Shown here piece by piece: positions 55,021 through 64,000 of a stretch of 64,000 nucleotides of DNA (positions within the stretch are counted from its first letter, which is position 1; the number at the start of each line of letters is the position of its first letter). A program made the translations under genes and the position numbers. This DNA comes from Ornithinimicrobium ciconiae. GTDB taxonomy: Bacteria > Actinomycetota > Actinomycetes > Actinomycetales > Dermatophilaceae. The DNA is taken from positions 1,364,001 through 1,428,000 of the forward strand of contig NZ_CP041616.1 in assembly GCF_007197575.1 (NCBI RefSeq), written 5' to 3'. The notes beneath the pieces are model-generated. The model was given only the letters and a program-made list of their open reading frames with translations. It was not told where the DNA came from and made no database searches.

Positions 55021-55327
55021 GTCGTGACCCCATTCGTTAGCGTAGGAGATAAGGGTGCAAATGCCCCTCCCACCGATGGTGTGTGAGCCATCGTATTGGG
55101 CGACGCCTTGTCCGCAAAGATCCCCAATGTCACGTTTGCATAACGGCGGCGGTCTGCCTCCGACCCGTTACGTAAGGACCGATCACGAAGGAACCGCCGT
55201 GATGGCATGTTGCATCCCACCGGACCCTGCGTTCACCAGCATCATTTCGCCGCGAGCGGACGCTGCTCTAGGCCCGCCAACGCCCGACCAGGCCGTACTG
55301 GCGCGCAACATCGCCGCCGCTGGATCA
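55021..55327. other. Gap between toxin promoter and PD-(D/E)xK gene
   Basis: No supported gene. It holds the toxin promoter region: TAACGA near 55038 on the minus strand is a possible -10 box. Short open frames in both strands have no recognisable product. Confidence 0.4.
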
Positions 55328-55684
55328 CTAGTCGGGAACGGTCACGGTTCCGTCGGGCCCGACAAGGTAGATGTCGATGGCGAGCTCATTCAGGACCCAC
55401 CCAGGCACGCGCCTGACGGCCGCCGACGCCTCTGTCGGCACCACCAATGCGAACCGGGTAGCCGGGTCCGGCCTCGTCTCGGGCATCCGACGCAGCAGTT
55501 GGCCGTACATCGTGTCCACGTCCAAGCCCATCGCGGCAGTTCGCCCCTTGGCCTCTGCGATGATCTGCCGACCGTCCTTCTCTGCGACGACGTCGACGAA
55601 CGAGACCTCCCGCGTCACGGACCATCCTCCCGAGCTCAAGAAGGCGCAGAAGGCCTGGATCACTCGCTCCTCGTCGCCCCTCAT
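55328..55684 (-). CDS. Small PD-(D/E)xK nuclease-like protein
   Basis: 118 aa. VTREVSFVDVVAEKDGRQII and AEAKGRT give Asp31, Glu44 and Lys46, the metal-binding core of PD-(D/E)xK nucleases (D-x12-E-x-K). The N-terminal helix (EERVIQAFCAFLSSGGW) also fits the fold. The remaining 70 residues form strands and a helix. Could be a restriction-like, Holliday-junction or defence nuclease. ATG 55684 follows TACGCT by 6 bases. Confidence 0.7.
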   Translation of the reverse strand: MRGDEERVIQAFCAFLSSGGWSVTREVSFVDVVAEKDGRQIIAEAKGRTAAMGLDVDTMYGQLLRRMPETRPDPATRFALVVPTEASAAVRRVPGWVLNELAIDIYLVGPDGTVTVPD

Positions 55685-55690
55685 GCACAG

Positions 55691-55696
55691 AGCGTA
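55691..55696 (-). promoter_or_regulatory. Leaderless -10 box of the PD-(D/E)xK gene
   Basis: TACGCT on the minus strand, 6 bases before ATG 55684. Confidence 0.5.
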
Positions 55697-55823
55697 AGCG
55701 TGCCATCGCTCGTTCGCCGCCCTGGGACCCAGGCGAGCCGCGTCTTACCTCCGCTACCACCGCGCTCCCGTGTGTCGGAGGGTGGACCTGCGTCCACAGC
55801 GGGACTACATGGTTGTCATTAGT

Positions 55824-55928
55824 AGCGACTAGACTGGCTATCAGAGCACCGAGGCCCCGAATGCTCGGGGTGGAGCGCTCGGGGCCTGGCGTCTAGTTGG
55901 GTGAACTAGGACTCCGACTCTAGTCGCT
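55824..55928 (+). ncRNA. Candidate structured RNA (three-way junction) upstream of small-protein genes
   Basis: Nested pairings seen in the sequence: outer helix AGCGACTAGA (55824-55833) with TCTAGTCGCT (55919-55928), 10 bp; inner hairpin AGGCCCCGA (55852-55860) with TCGGGGCCT (55879-55887), continued past a 2x2 internal loop by GCTC/GAGC around loop GGGGTG; and hairpin CTAGTT (55893-55898), loop GGGTG, AACTAG (55904-55909). It ends 52 bases before the 69-aa gene. It could be a leader, a small RNA, or a recombination site. No known RNA family was recognised. Confidence 0.5.
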
Positions 55929-55980
55929 CCATGCGTAGTGCTCGCAAGTGGGCTGCGGCCCAGAATGGAGGCGAGCTGCT

Positions 55981-56190
55981 ATGGCACGCTCCGCGAGTAG
56001 GAGTGCCCGTACCGGGCGCTTTGTGAAAGCGTCGACTGCGCGTCGAAGCCCTCGGACAACCTCGACCGAGAGGATGGGTCGCGGGACGTCCAACAGGAGG
56101 ACCGTCCACCGGTCGTCCATCACCGGGCGGTTCGTCAAGGAGTCCACGGCCCGGCGCCACCCCAGTACGACGATCAGTCAGCGGGTGTGA
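55981..56190 (+). CDS. Small basic protein with duplicated TGRFVK motif
   Basis: 69 aa, very basic (Arg, Ser and Thr rich). The motif SARTGRFVKASTARRSPRTT is repeated as SSITGRFVKESTARRHPSTT. Similar short proteins are common in actinobacteria, function unknown; the charge suggests nucleic-acid binding. ATG 55981 has GGAGG about 8 bases upstream. Coupled with the next gene by a stop-start overlap. Confidence 0.75.
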   Translation: MARSASRSARTGRFVKASTARRSPRTTSTERMGRGTSNRRTVHRSSITGRFVKESTARRHPSTTISQRV

Positions 56191-56462
56191 CGATGGGTTC
56201 GGGCTTCAAGTTCGAGATGTCCCGCAACTTCGAGCGGGACTTGAAGAAGGCGGCGCAGGGAGCCGTCACGGACATCGCCTCTGAATACCAGAAGATGTTC
56301 GATTCCCTGTCGCGCCGCTACCGGGGACGTTCTGTCTCTGAAATCAAGCCCGTCCTCCGACGCGAGTGGGCTCGGATTGGTGGATCGATCTCCGATCCCG
56401 AGTTGACCGACTACGCGACGCTCATTGGTGAGGGCACGCGCATCCAGATGCGCGTCAAGTAG
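56187..56462 (+). CDS. Small hypothetical protein coupled to the TGRFVK gene
   Basis: 91 aa, helical, charged (FEMSRNFERDLKKAAQGAVT near 9-28; SRRYRGRSVSEIKPVLRREW near 43-62). Not recognised. GTG 56187 overlaps the stop of the previous gene; ATG 56193 is an alternative. Two small genes this tightly coupled behind a structured leader resemble a toxin-antitoxin or regulator pair, but nothing proves it. Confidence 0.65.
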   Translation: MTMGSGFKFEMSRNFERDLKKAAQGAVTDIASEYQKMFDSLSRRYRGRSVSEIKPVLRREWARIGGSISDPELTDYATLIGEGTRIQMRVK

Positions 56463-56712
56463 TGACCCGTGGCCGGGGTGCAAGGCGAGGGAAGCGTCGC
56501 CTGCACCCCGGCTGGATCGCGCACGGGCATGAAGAAGGCAGCGCTCAGAGCGCTCACGGTTCCAACAGAACACGGCGGCGGGTTGATAGCTCCGGGGTGC
56601 GTCCTTCCGCCGCAAGTGACGCGGGCTGCGGCCGCCTGGACATGCCGCGTTCAGCGCGTGGTGTCTGCTCGTGATGGGGCCAGCGACCTTGACGCGCCCG
56701 GGCGGACCGTTG

Positions 56713-57456
56713 CTACTTCTGACCGATGAAGCTCGCGATCAGTGCGAGCCAGTCGCCGCTGGGTGGTAGGAAATGAGCCGCGTGCGGAACGAGCAAGGGT
56801 GGTTCGTCGTACGGTCGGTGCCGGTGGAATGCCGCCACAGCTTCGGGCACGTCGATGGTCGGGTCGTCTTGGCCCAGCACTAACCGCACCGGCGACCGGA
56901 TGTCCTCGAGAGACGTGACTATGTCGGTGCGGCCATAGTCGGTGGCCGAGAGCATGGACCACCCCAGCCCGTAACGGACACGAGCGAGCCATCGCTGGAG
57001 CAGTGAAGGGTTGGAGTTGGCGATGTTTGACCAGTGGTGAGCGGTTTGCTGACGCGGGGGCACTAGTGGCGCCGAGCAAAGGATGAGGCGGTCAATCAGA
57101 TCAGGGCGCCTGGTCGCCGCCAGGATTGATACCCAACTGCCTTCGCTGTAGCCCAGCAACGCCACTGGCACTTCGTAGTGGTGCCGGATCCAGGACAGGG
57201 CATCTATCGTGTCCGAGGCGAGCTGGTCGTAGTTCCGTCGGAACTGTCCGTACCCGTCCATAATTTTGTCGACGACCAGGGATGCGACACGAAGGGCGGC
57301 GAGTCTGTCGGCGTAGTCAGCGAATCCGTCCGCGCTGCCGTCGCCACTCCCATGAACAAAGAGCACCACCCCGCTCGGGGTGGGCGCCGGCACGCGCAAC
57401 GTGGCGCGAACGTCACGGTCCCGAACTGGGAGCGCGATGGTTGAGGCGTCTGACAT
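56713..57456 (-). CDS. Alpha/beta-fold hydrolase (esterase-like)
   Basis: 247 aa. VLFVHGSGDGS near 32 (oxyanion), nucleophile Ser104 in GYSEGSW, Asp197/198 in GQDDPTID and a C-terminal His in PHAAHFLPP near 228. Likely a cytoplasmic carboxylesterase or serine peptidase of the S9/dienelactone type. ATG 57456 follows TAGACA by 6 bases. It is the only clearly metabolic gene in the island. Confidence 0.82.
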   Translation of the reverse strand: MSDASTIALPVRDRDVRATLRVPAPTPSGVVLFVHGSGDGSADGFADYADRLAALRVASLVVDKIMDGYGQFRRNYDQLASDTIDALSWIRHHYEVPVALLGYSEGSWVSILAATRRPDLIDRLILCSAPLVPPRQQTAHHWSNIANSNPSLLQRWLARVRYGLGWSMLSATDYGRTDIVTSLEDIRSPVRLVLGQDDPTIDVPEAVAAFHRHRPYDEPPLLVPHAAHFLPPSGDWLALIASFIGQK

Positions 57457-57462
57457 GTGACG

Positions 57463-57468
57463 TGTCTA
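57463..57468 (-). promoter_or_regulatory. Possible leaderless -10 box of the island hydrolase
   Basis: TAGACA on the minus strand, 6 bases before ATG 57456; the last base departs from TANNNT. Confidence 0.4.
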
Positions 57469-57548
57469 CCACCATGCCCAGAGTTAGCATCCAAGCCCCA
57501 GCACGCGCTTCTGCCGCCGACCGCGTGAGGCAGCAAGGGGAAGATGCT

Positions 57549-57792
57549 CAGGCAGGGCGGGAGAGTTCGTGCTCGACGGCGCGGCGGATCCAAGCCGAGA
57601 CCGAGCGGTCATCAGCTTCTGCGGCCTGCTTGACCTGCTCGAGCAGGTCAGCCGGAAACGCACCGGCACCGGTGTGCTCAACGGAGGTTTGCGTCGGCGC
57701 GGGGGCCCTTGGGGCTCCTGGTTACGCGGGTCGGCGTAGAACTCGTACTCCTGCTCGGGCGTCATCGACTGAGGGGTGTTGTCAGTGCTCAT
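57549..57792 (-). pseudogene. Frameshifted ribbon-helix-helix (antitoxin-like) gene
   Basis: From ATG 57792 the frame reads TPEQEYEFYADPRNQEPQG then STPVPVRF; one base later in frame it continues PADLLEQVKQAAEADDRSVS and AWIRRAVEHELSRPA to a stop at 57549. The joined product of about 81 residues has the C-terminal pattern of CopG/ribbon-helix-helix DNA-binding proteins. A missing C near 57655 explains the break. Its start overlaps the end of the upstream 87-aa gene by 11 bases. Confidence 0.68.
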
Positions 57793-58045
57793 CACGGTCC
57801 CTTCGGTAGGTGGCAAGGCCCGAAGACGCCTCGTAGCAGCCGATCAGTCGGCACTTGCTCGGGTCGCCCGAGCGCGCCGGGTAGAACAGCGGGTCGCTGC
57901 TCCATGCGTCCATCACGTCGTCCAGTCCCAGGTGCGGATCCGCTTGCGGGGACTCGGAACGCAAGGTCGCGGTTCCGTCACCTACCGGCGTTATGCGAGC
58001 GTATAGCGTGCTTCCAGCGTGCTCATGCGCTATCGTGGGACCCAT
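57782..58045 (-). CDS. Hypothetical partner of the ribbon-helix-helix gene
   Basis: 87 aa. TLYARITPVGDGTATLRSES near 13 and SDPLFYPARSGDPSKCRLIG near 50 look well conserved, but I know no function. The only usable start is ATG 58045, which shares the bases CATG with the start of the divergent Xre gene, so the two genes abut head to head. With the broken helix-turn gene downstream it may have formed a toxin-antitoxin pair. Confidence 0.6.
   Translation of the reverse strand: MGPTIAHEHAGSTLYARITPVGDGTATLRSESPQADPHLGLDDVMDAWSSDPLFYPARSGDPSKCRLIGCYEASSGLATYRRDRDEH
58003..58036. promoter_or_regulatory. Operator and -10 box of the RES/Xre operon
   Basis: ATAGCG (58003-58008) and CGCTAT (58028-58033) form an inverted pair; AGCGTGC is directly repeated at 58005-58011 and 58016-58022. 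TATCGT (58031-58036) lies 7 bases before ATG 58044. The sites overlap the -10 box, as expected for autoregulation by the antitoxin. Confidence 0.6.
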
Positions 58046-58394
58046 GACAACGGTGGCTCAGACTTCGCTGGCCCAAGAGATCGCGCGGGTCTCTCGCTTG
58101 GGCAACCTGACGGCCGCGCACTTGGCCGACGCGACCGGGGGCGACCCGAGCAGCGCGCGTCGCTGGCGGAACGGCACTCGCGCGCCTGCAGGCGAGCATG
58201 CCAGCCGCGCCCTACAACTCACCGCTCTGGTCGAGCGGCTTGCCCAGGTGATGGATTCCACCTACATCCCGGTCTGGCTGGTCAAGCCCATCGCCCGCCT
58301 CGATGACCGGCGTCCGGTCGACGCGATTCGCGACGGGGACTACCGCAGCGTTTCCAGGCTGGTCGCGGCGCTCGAGGAAATGCCCGTCGCGTAA
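58044..58394 (+). CDS. Xre/MbcA-type antitoxin
   Basis: 116 aa. N-terminal helix-turn-helix region (NLTAAHLADATGGDPSSARR then WRNGTRAP near 17-44) and a C-terminal toxin-binding domain (about 60-116; VDAIRDGDYRSVSRLVAALE) characteristic of antitoxins paired with RES toxins. It binds its operator and blocks the toxin active site. ATG 58044 is fixed by the TATCGT box; a longer frame from 57993 crosses the operator. Confidence 0.82.
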   Translation: MTTVAQTSLAQEIARVSRLGNLTAAHLADATGGDPSSARRWRNGTRAPAGEHASRALQLTALVERLAQVMDSTYIPVWLVKPIARLDDRRPVDAIRDGDYRSVSRLVAALEEMPVA

Positions 58395-58925
58395 GTGCCC
58401 ACCCTCGACGTCGACGAAGACTCCTTACACAGCGTCTTCGTACGCCACATCCCTCACAACGCCGACCCGCTCTACCAGCCGCCCGACCCGCCAGATGGCC
58501 GCTGGCAGCACGGCCGCGTCATAGCGGCCTGGTACTTCGCCGACGAGCAAGCCACTGCATGGGCCGAGTGGTATCGAGCCTTGGCCGGAACTGGTCTGCC
58601 GCCCGCCCATGCCGTGCCGCGAGATCTTTGGCGTTGGCAGGTCGAGCTCGACCGTGTCGCACTTCTCGATGATGACGACCGCCTTCGCAGGGTCGGCCTA
58701 CCGCCGCCGCTTCCCACCATCAGCCAGTGGCCGGCGTGCCAGGTCATCGGCGAGCAGCTTCACCGCGACGGCTACCAAGCCATACTGGTCGCCTCCGCGG
58801 CCCGCCCGCAGCACCGCAATCTTGTCGTTTTCCGTGAAAGACGTGAGGTCGCCGGCTGCATGCCGCAGGCACCGCCCACGCCGATCACCGACGTCCCGCC
58901 TGTGCCACGCGGAATGCGTACCTGA
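58395..58925 (+). CDS. RES-domain toxin
   Basis: 176 aa. RES fold with conserved Arg (GRWQHGRVIAAWYF near 37), Glu (ATAWAEWYRAL near 56) and Ser (ILVASAARPQHRNLVVF near 134). Related toxins break down NAD+ (phosphorolysis or hydrolysis) unless held by the Xre partner. GTG 58395 follows the antitoxin stop directly, so translation is coupled, antitoxin first. Confidence 0.82.
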   Translation: MPTLDVDEDSLHSVFVRHIPHNADPLYQPPDPPDGRWQHGRVIAAWYFADEQATAWAEWYRALAGTGLPPAHAVPRDLWRWQVELDRVALLDDDDRLRRVGLPPPLPTISQWPACQVIGEQLHRDGYQAILVASAARPQHRNLVVFRERREVAGCMPQAPPTPITDVPPVPRGMRT

Positions 58926-59492
58926 CCCGGCAAGCAGCCGCCGACGGATGGCCCGCATGGGGATCCCCTTCCGGACACCAACGTCAGACAGACGCGGCGC
59001 GACATGCTGGCCAAACCGATGCTCAGTCGAACCGTCGAAGGCTACGTCGACTGGGACCTCCGACTGCATAACTATGCACACACTGGGAGACCTCGCAAAC
59101 GTCCCAATCTGCCGCATGGAGCGTGGTCTCACGCTACTGTCGCGAGCCGCTCGTCCGGCCGGTCCCACCCGGTGCGTCCTTCCGCCGCGTATGACTGTCA
59201 ACTCGGGGCCGCCTGGCGCTCGAAGCTCTGGTCCATTCCGTTTCGCAAGCGGATCCGCTTACGGTCCACGTTTCGCTCGTGTGAGCGCGGCGTCGCGGCT
59301 GAAATCTTGCCCATAAGGGCGGTGGGCAAGGTCGCGGCAGGCAGCGGATGGGGCCGTCGTGATGAAGCATCACTCCCTCGTGCAACGTTCAGCGCATCTC
59401 GACATCCGCCCATGAGTTCATCGAAACCAAACTCTTGCTTACTCGAAGAGTAAGTGGCAGTTATGCGACATGCGAAGGGCGTTTATGCAGAG
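58926..59492. other. Gene-free right part of the island with palindromes
   Basis: No supported gene. It holds the perfect 14-bp palindrome AAGCGGATCCGCTT (59247-59260), the hairpin CTTACTC-GAA-GAGTAAG (59438-59454) and CGCATCTCGACAT (59393-59405), the exact inverse of 53123-53135. This looks like the end region of a mobile segment. Confidence 0.55.
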
Positions 59493-59593
59493 TTCGCTGC
59501 ATCTCGACGCCCCAAGTAGGCGCAGGGGCGTACCGAACCTCCCCAAAGAGGCGTGAGAGGCGGTCCGATCCTCCCCAAGAATTGGGGGGGGGG
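59493..59593 (+). repeat. Right edge of the island and repeat array E upstream of mutA
   Basis: TTCGCTGCATCTCGAC (59493-59508) is the inverted repeat partner of 53125-53140. CGCAGGGGCGTACCGAACCT plus CCCCA (59521-59545) parallels 53099-53124. A second repeat copy (TCCGATCCTCCCCAAGAATT) follows, ending in a run of ten G (59584-59593). The copies belong to the TTGGAGGGG family, here reading on the minus strand. Confidence 0.6.
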
Positions 59594-59596
59594 AAC

Positions 59597-59602
59597 TACG
59601 AT
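59597..59602 (+). promoter_or_regulatory. Leaderless -10 box of mutA
   Basis: TACGAT, 6 bases before ATG 59609, right after a ten-G run. GGAG lies between but is one base from the start codon. Confidence 0.55.
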
Positions 59603-59608
59603 CGGAGC

Positions 59609-61470
59609 ATGTCGACCCCACCCAGCGCCGACCAGCTCCCCCTCGCCCCGGACGGCGCCGCGACCCAGGAGCAGTGGGAGGGTGCTGTCGCGGCGGTGCT
59701 GCGCAAGAGCGGGCGCCTGACCAGTGACGACCCCGACTCCGCCGCGTGGAGCGCGCTGACCCGCACCACCCTGGACGGCATCCCCGTCCTGCCACTGGGC
59801 ACACCGGACACGGCGGCCAAGCTGCCCGACCCGGGTCTGCCCGGTCAGGCTCCGTTCACCCGCGGCGCCGCCGCGACCCGCCCGTTCGGCGCGTGGGACA
59901 TCCGCGCCCGCTTCGAGGACCCGGACGCCGAGCTGACCGCCCAGCACATCACCGAGGACCTCGAGAATGGCGTCAACTCCGTCTGGCTCGTCCTCGGTCA
60001 GGGCGGCCTCGTCCTCGAGGACCTCGACACGGTCCTCGAGCCCGTCCTGCTCGACCTCGCACCGGTCATCCTCGACGCCCCAGAGCGTCCCGTCCTCGCC
60101 GCGTCCGAGTTTGTCCGCCACCTGGTCCACCGAGGGGTCCAGCCCGCACCGGGCACCAACCTCGGCGCCAACCCGATCGGCCACCGCGACAAGCGCCCGA
60201 TGTCGCGAGAGGTCGTCCGCGACGTCGCCGACCTCGCCGTGCGCGAGGGCCTCAGGGCGATCATGGTCGACGGCACCGCCGTGCACGACCGCGGCGGCTC
60301 CGACGTCCAGGAGCTGGCCTACACGATCGCCGCCGGCGCCGAATACCTGCGACTGCTCGCCCAGGCCGGCCACGACCCGGCCACCGCCGCCGGACTCATC
60401 GAGTTCCGTTATGCCGCAACGGCGGAGCAGTTCCCCACCATCGCCAAGCTCCGCGCCGCCCGCCAGCTGTGGGCCCGCGTCCTCGAGCTCTCGCACGTCG
60501 AGCCCGACCTCCGCGGTCAGTCGCAGCACGCGGTCACCTCGCGGCCGATGATGACCCGCTACGACCCCTACACCAACATGCTGCGCACCACCGTCGCCGC
60601 CTTCTCCGCCGGCGTCGGCGGCGCCAGCGCCGTCACGGTCCTGCCCTTCGACGAGCCGCTCGGGCTGCCCGAGACGTTCAGCCGCCGCATCGCCCGCAAC
60701 ACCTCCAGCCTGCTCGCCGCCGAGGCGCACATCGCCGAGGTCACCGACCCGGCCGGCGGGTCGCACGCCGTCGAGCGCCTCACCGAGGACCTCGCCGTCG
60801 CCGCCTGGGAGCTCTTCGGCCGAGTCGAGGAGGACGGCGGCCTGATCCACAACCTCAAGGACGGCAAGTGGGACCGCGCCATCACCGAGGTCGTGCAGCG
60901 CCGCCGCGAGCAGGTCGCCCGCCGCACCCGCCCGATCACCGGCCTCAGCGAGTTCCCCCAGGTCGCCGAGACGCTGCCGCACCGCCGGCCGTATGCCGTG
61001 CCCCGCGACGTGGTGCGCAATGGTGCCGACTTCGAGGCTCTGCGTGACCAGCCCGCCCCCACCCCGGTCTTCGTCGCCACCATGGGCACGGTCGCCCAGC
61101 ACACCGCACGGGCCTCCTTCCTGGCCAACCTGCTCACCGCCGGCGGGATCACCGCCCGCACCGTCGGCACCACCACCGGGGTCGAGGACGTGCTCGCCGC
61201 CTACCGCCACGAGGCCGTGGTCGCCCTGGCCGGGACCGACCAGGCGTATGCCGAGTGGGGACCTGACCTGGTCACCGCCCTCCGTGAGGCCGGAGCCGAG
61301 CACGTCGTCCTCGCCGGCAGGCCGGTCGAAGGCCTGGCCGTCGACGACCACGCGGCCATGGGGCTGGACGCCCTGGCCTTCCTGCACCGCACCCGCGAGC
61401 GCCTGGGTGTCGAGCCAGGTGCCGCACCGGGCGTCGAACCCAGCTCCGGCACGACCACGGAGGTCGAGAA

Positions 61471-61474
<4 letters not shown>
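59609..61474 (+). CDS. mutA: Methylmalonyl-CoA mutase small subunit
   Basis: 621 aa. Catalytically inactive partner of MutB in actinobacteria: similar barrel and a degenerate cobalamin-like C-terminus, without the DxHxxG motif. Visible blocks: [17 protein letters not shown] near 92, [20 protein letters not shown] near 220 and [20 protein letters not shown] near 305. It overlaps mutB by 4 bases. The start is set by the TACGAT box; upstream frame lies in the repeat array. Confidence 0.93.
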
Positions 61475-63673
<2,199 letters not shown>

Positions 63674-63684
<11 letters not shown>

Positions 63685-64000
63685 CCCCGCCGCCCTGGCC
63701 CAGGGCGTGCTGGCCCGCGACCGCACGGCAGTCGCCCGCGCCATCACGCTCGTGGAGTCCAGTCGGCCCGATCACCGGCTCGCCGCCCGCGAGCTCCTGG
63801 CCGAGCTCACCCCGCACGCCGGGGGAGCGGTGCGGGTCGGGGTCTCCGGGGTGCCCGGCGTCGGCAAGTCCACCTTCATCGAGGCGCTCGGCACCTGGCT
63901 GATCGGTCAGGGCCACCGGGTCGGGGTGCTGGCTGTCGATCCCTCCAGCGTGCGCACTGGAGGTTCGGTGCTGGGGGACAAGACCAGGATGGCGGAGCTG
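63674..64000 (+). CDS. meaB: Methylmalonyl-CoA mutase-associated GTPase, 5' part
   Basis: First 109 codons of a MeaB/ArgK-type G3E GTPase that loads and protects cobalamin on the mutase; the window ends in frame. P-loop [12 protein letters not shown] near 56-67 and the switch [20 protein letters not shown] near 87-106 are visible. ATG 63674 overlaps the mutB stop by 11 bases. Confidence 0.93.

Larger units (their letters stand above)
53125..59508. mobile_element. Candidate accessory island bounded by 16-bp inverted repeats
   Basis: About 6.4 kb bounded by imperfect terminal inverted repeats (14 of 16 bases match) and, just outside, related direct repeats. It holds a toxin-immunity pair, a PD-(D/E)xK protein, small unknown genes, a RES/Xre pair and broken genes, several with visibly lower GC than the flanks (clearest at 54.4-55.0 kb). 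No transposase or integrase is present, so the mechanism is unknown and it may be a decayed or non-autonomous element. Outside it, the sigma/anti-sigma pair and mutA are ordinary chromosomal genes. Confidence 0.5.

Noticed and set aside
55888..55928. tRNA fragment (D-arm-like CTAGTTGGGTGAACTAG)
   Set aside because: No T-arm sequence, anticodon arm or acceptor stem can be drawn; it fits better as part of the three-way junction.
58926..59492. Open frames of up to 150 codons after the RES toxin
   Set aside because: Sequence reads like noncoding DNA in all frames, with palindromes and repeat ends.

Overview
The window is high-GC actinobacterial chromosome. GTG starts are common, and there are cofactor F420 enzymes, AccA/AccD-type acyl-CoA carboxylases with an epsilon subunit, a DUF222 HNH protein and a SigE-family sigma factor. 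My best guess is Micrococcales, near Intrasporangiaceae/Ornithinimicrobium, judged from gene content only. Many starts appear to be leaderless: a TANNNT hexamer sits exactly 6 or 7 bases before the start codon, and I used this to choose several starts.

Bases 1-16,580 hold a catabolic locus on the + strand. It begins with the end of one branched-chain-type ABC importer (LivM, LivG, LivF) and an amidase. A nine-gene run follows: CoA ligase, alpha/beta hydrolase, luciferase-like oxidoreductase, SDR dehydrogenase, second amidase, crotonase, hot-dog hydratase and F420-dependent glucose-6-phosphate dehydrogenase. A second importer (binding protein, LivH, a LivM-LivG fusion, LivF) ends the locus. 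The CoA-ligase run and the second importer each start behind a copy of the same promoter-like element, so they are probably one regulon. I cannot name the substrate; the genes suggest uptake, CoA activation, F420H2-dependent reduction, hydration and hydrolysis, with FGD recycling F420H2.

Bases 16,684-33,726: a decayed NhaC antiporter end; an acyl-CoA carboxylase alpha subunit; a lactate-type flavin dehydrogenase; a class V PLP enzyme and MerR regulator divergent from an acyl-CoA dehydrogenase and carboxylase beta subunit (a liu-like module with a palindromic operator); then Maf, a lipoprotein with a duplicated domain, two frameshifted genes, DUF998, a transglutaminase-like protein, MerR, DUF885, a PPOX/F420 protein and a MOSC protein.

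Bases 33,900-53,073: a DUF222/HNH protein, DUF2200, two class III aminotransferases with an aldehyde dehydrogenase, AccE/AccD divergent from biotin ligase, a canonical enoyl-CoA hydratase, a two-component system, a PLP dehydratase, an MFS transporter, GtrA, purK/purE, and a SigE-family sigma factor with a membrane partner.

Bases 53,100-59,520 look like an inserted accessory island. It is bracketed by related direct repeats and a 16-bp imperfect terminal inverted repeat. It carries a secreted AHH/HNH-type nuclease toxin with a probable immunity gene, a small PD-(D/E)xK protein, a candidate structured RNA ahead of two small proteins, a hydrolase, a broken ribbon-helix-helix gene and a RES/Xre toxin-antitoxin pair. 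After it come methylmalonyl-CoA mutase (mutA, mutB) and the start of its GTPase chaperone meaB, which fits with the propionyl/acyl-CoA carboxylases elsewhere in the window.

Two DNA-level patterns cross gene boundaries. One is a repeat family (TTTTTGGAGGGGTTTCGTCGG-like) whose arrays start within a few bases of stop codons. The other is the octamer CGGCATAC, far more frequent than base composition predicts.
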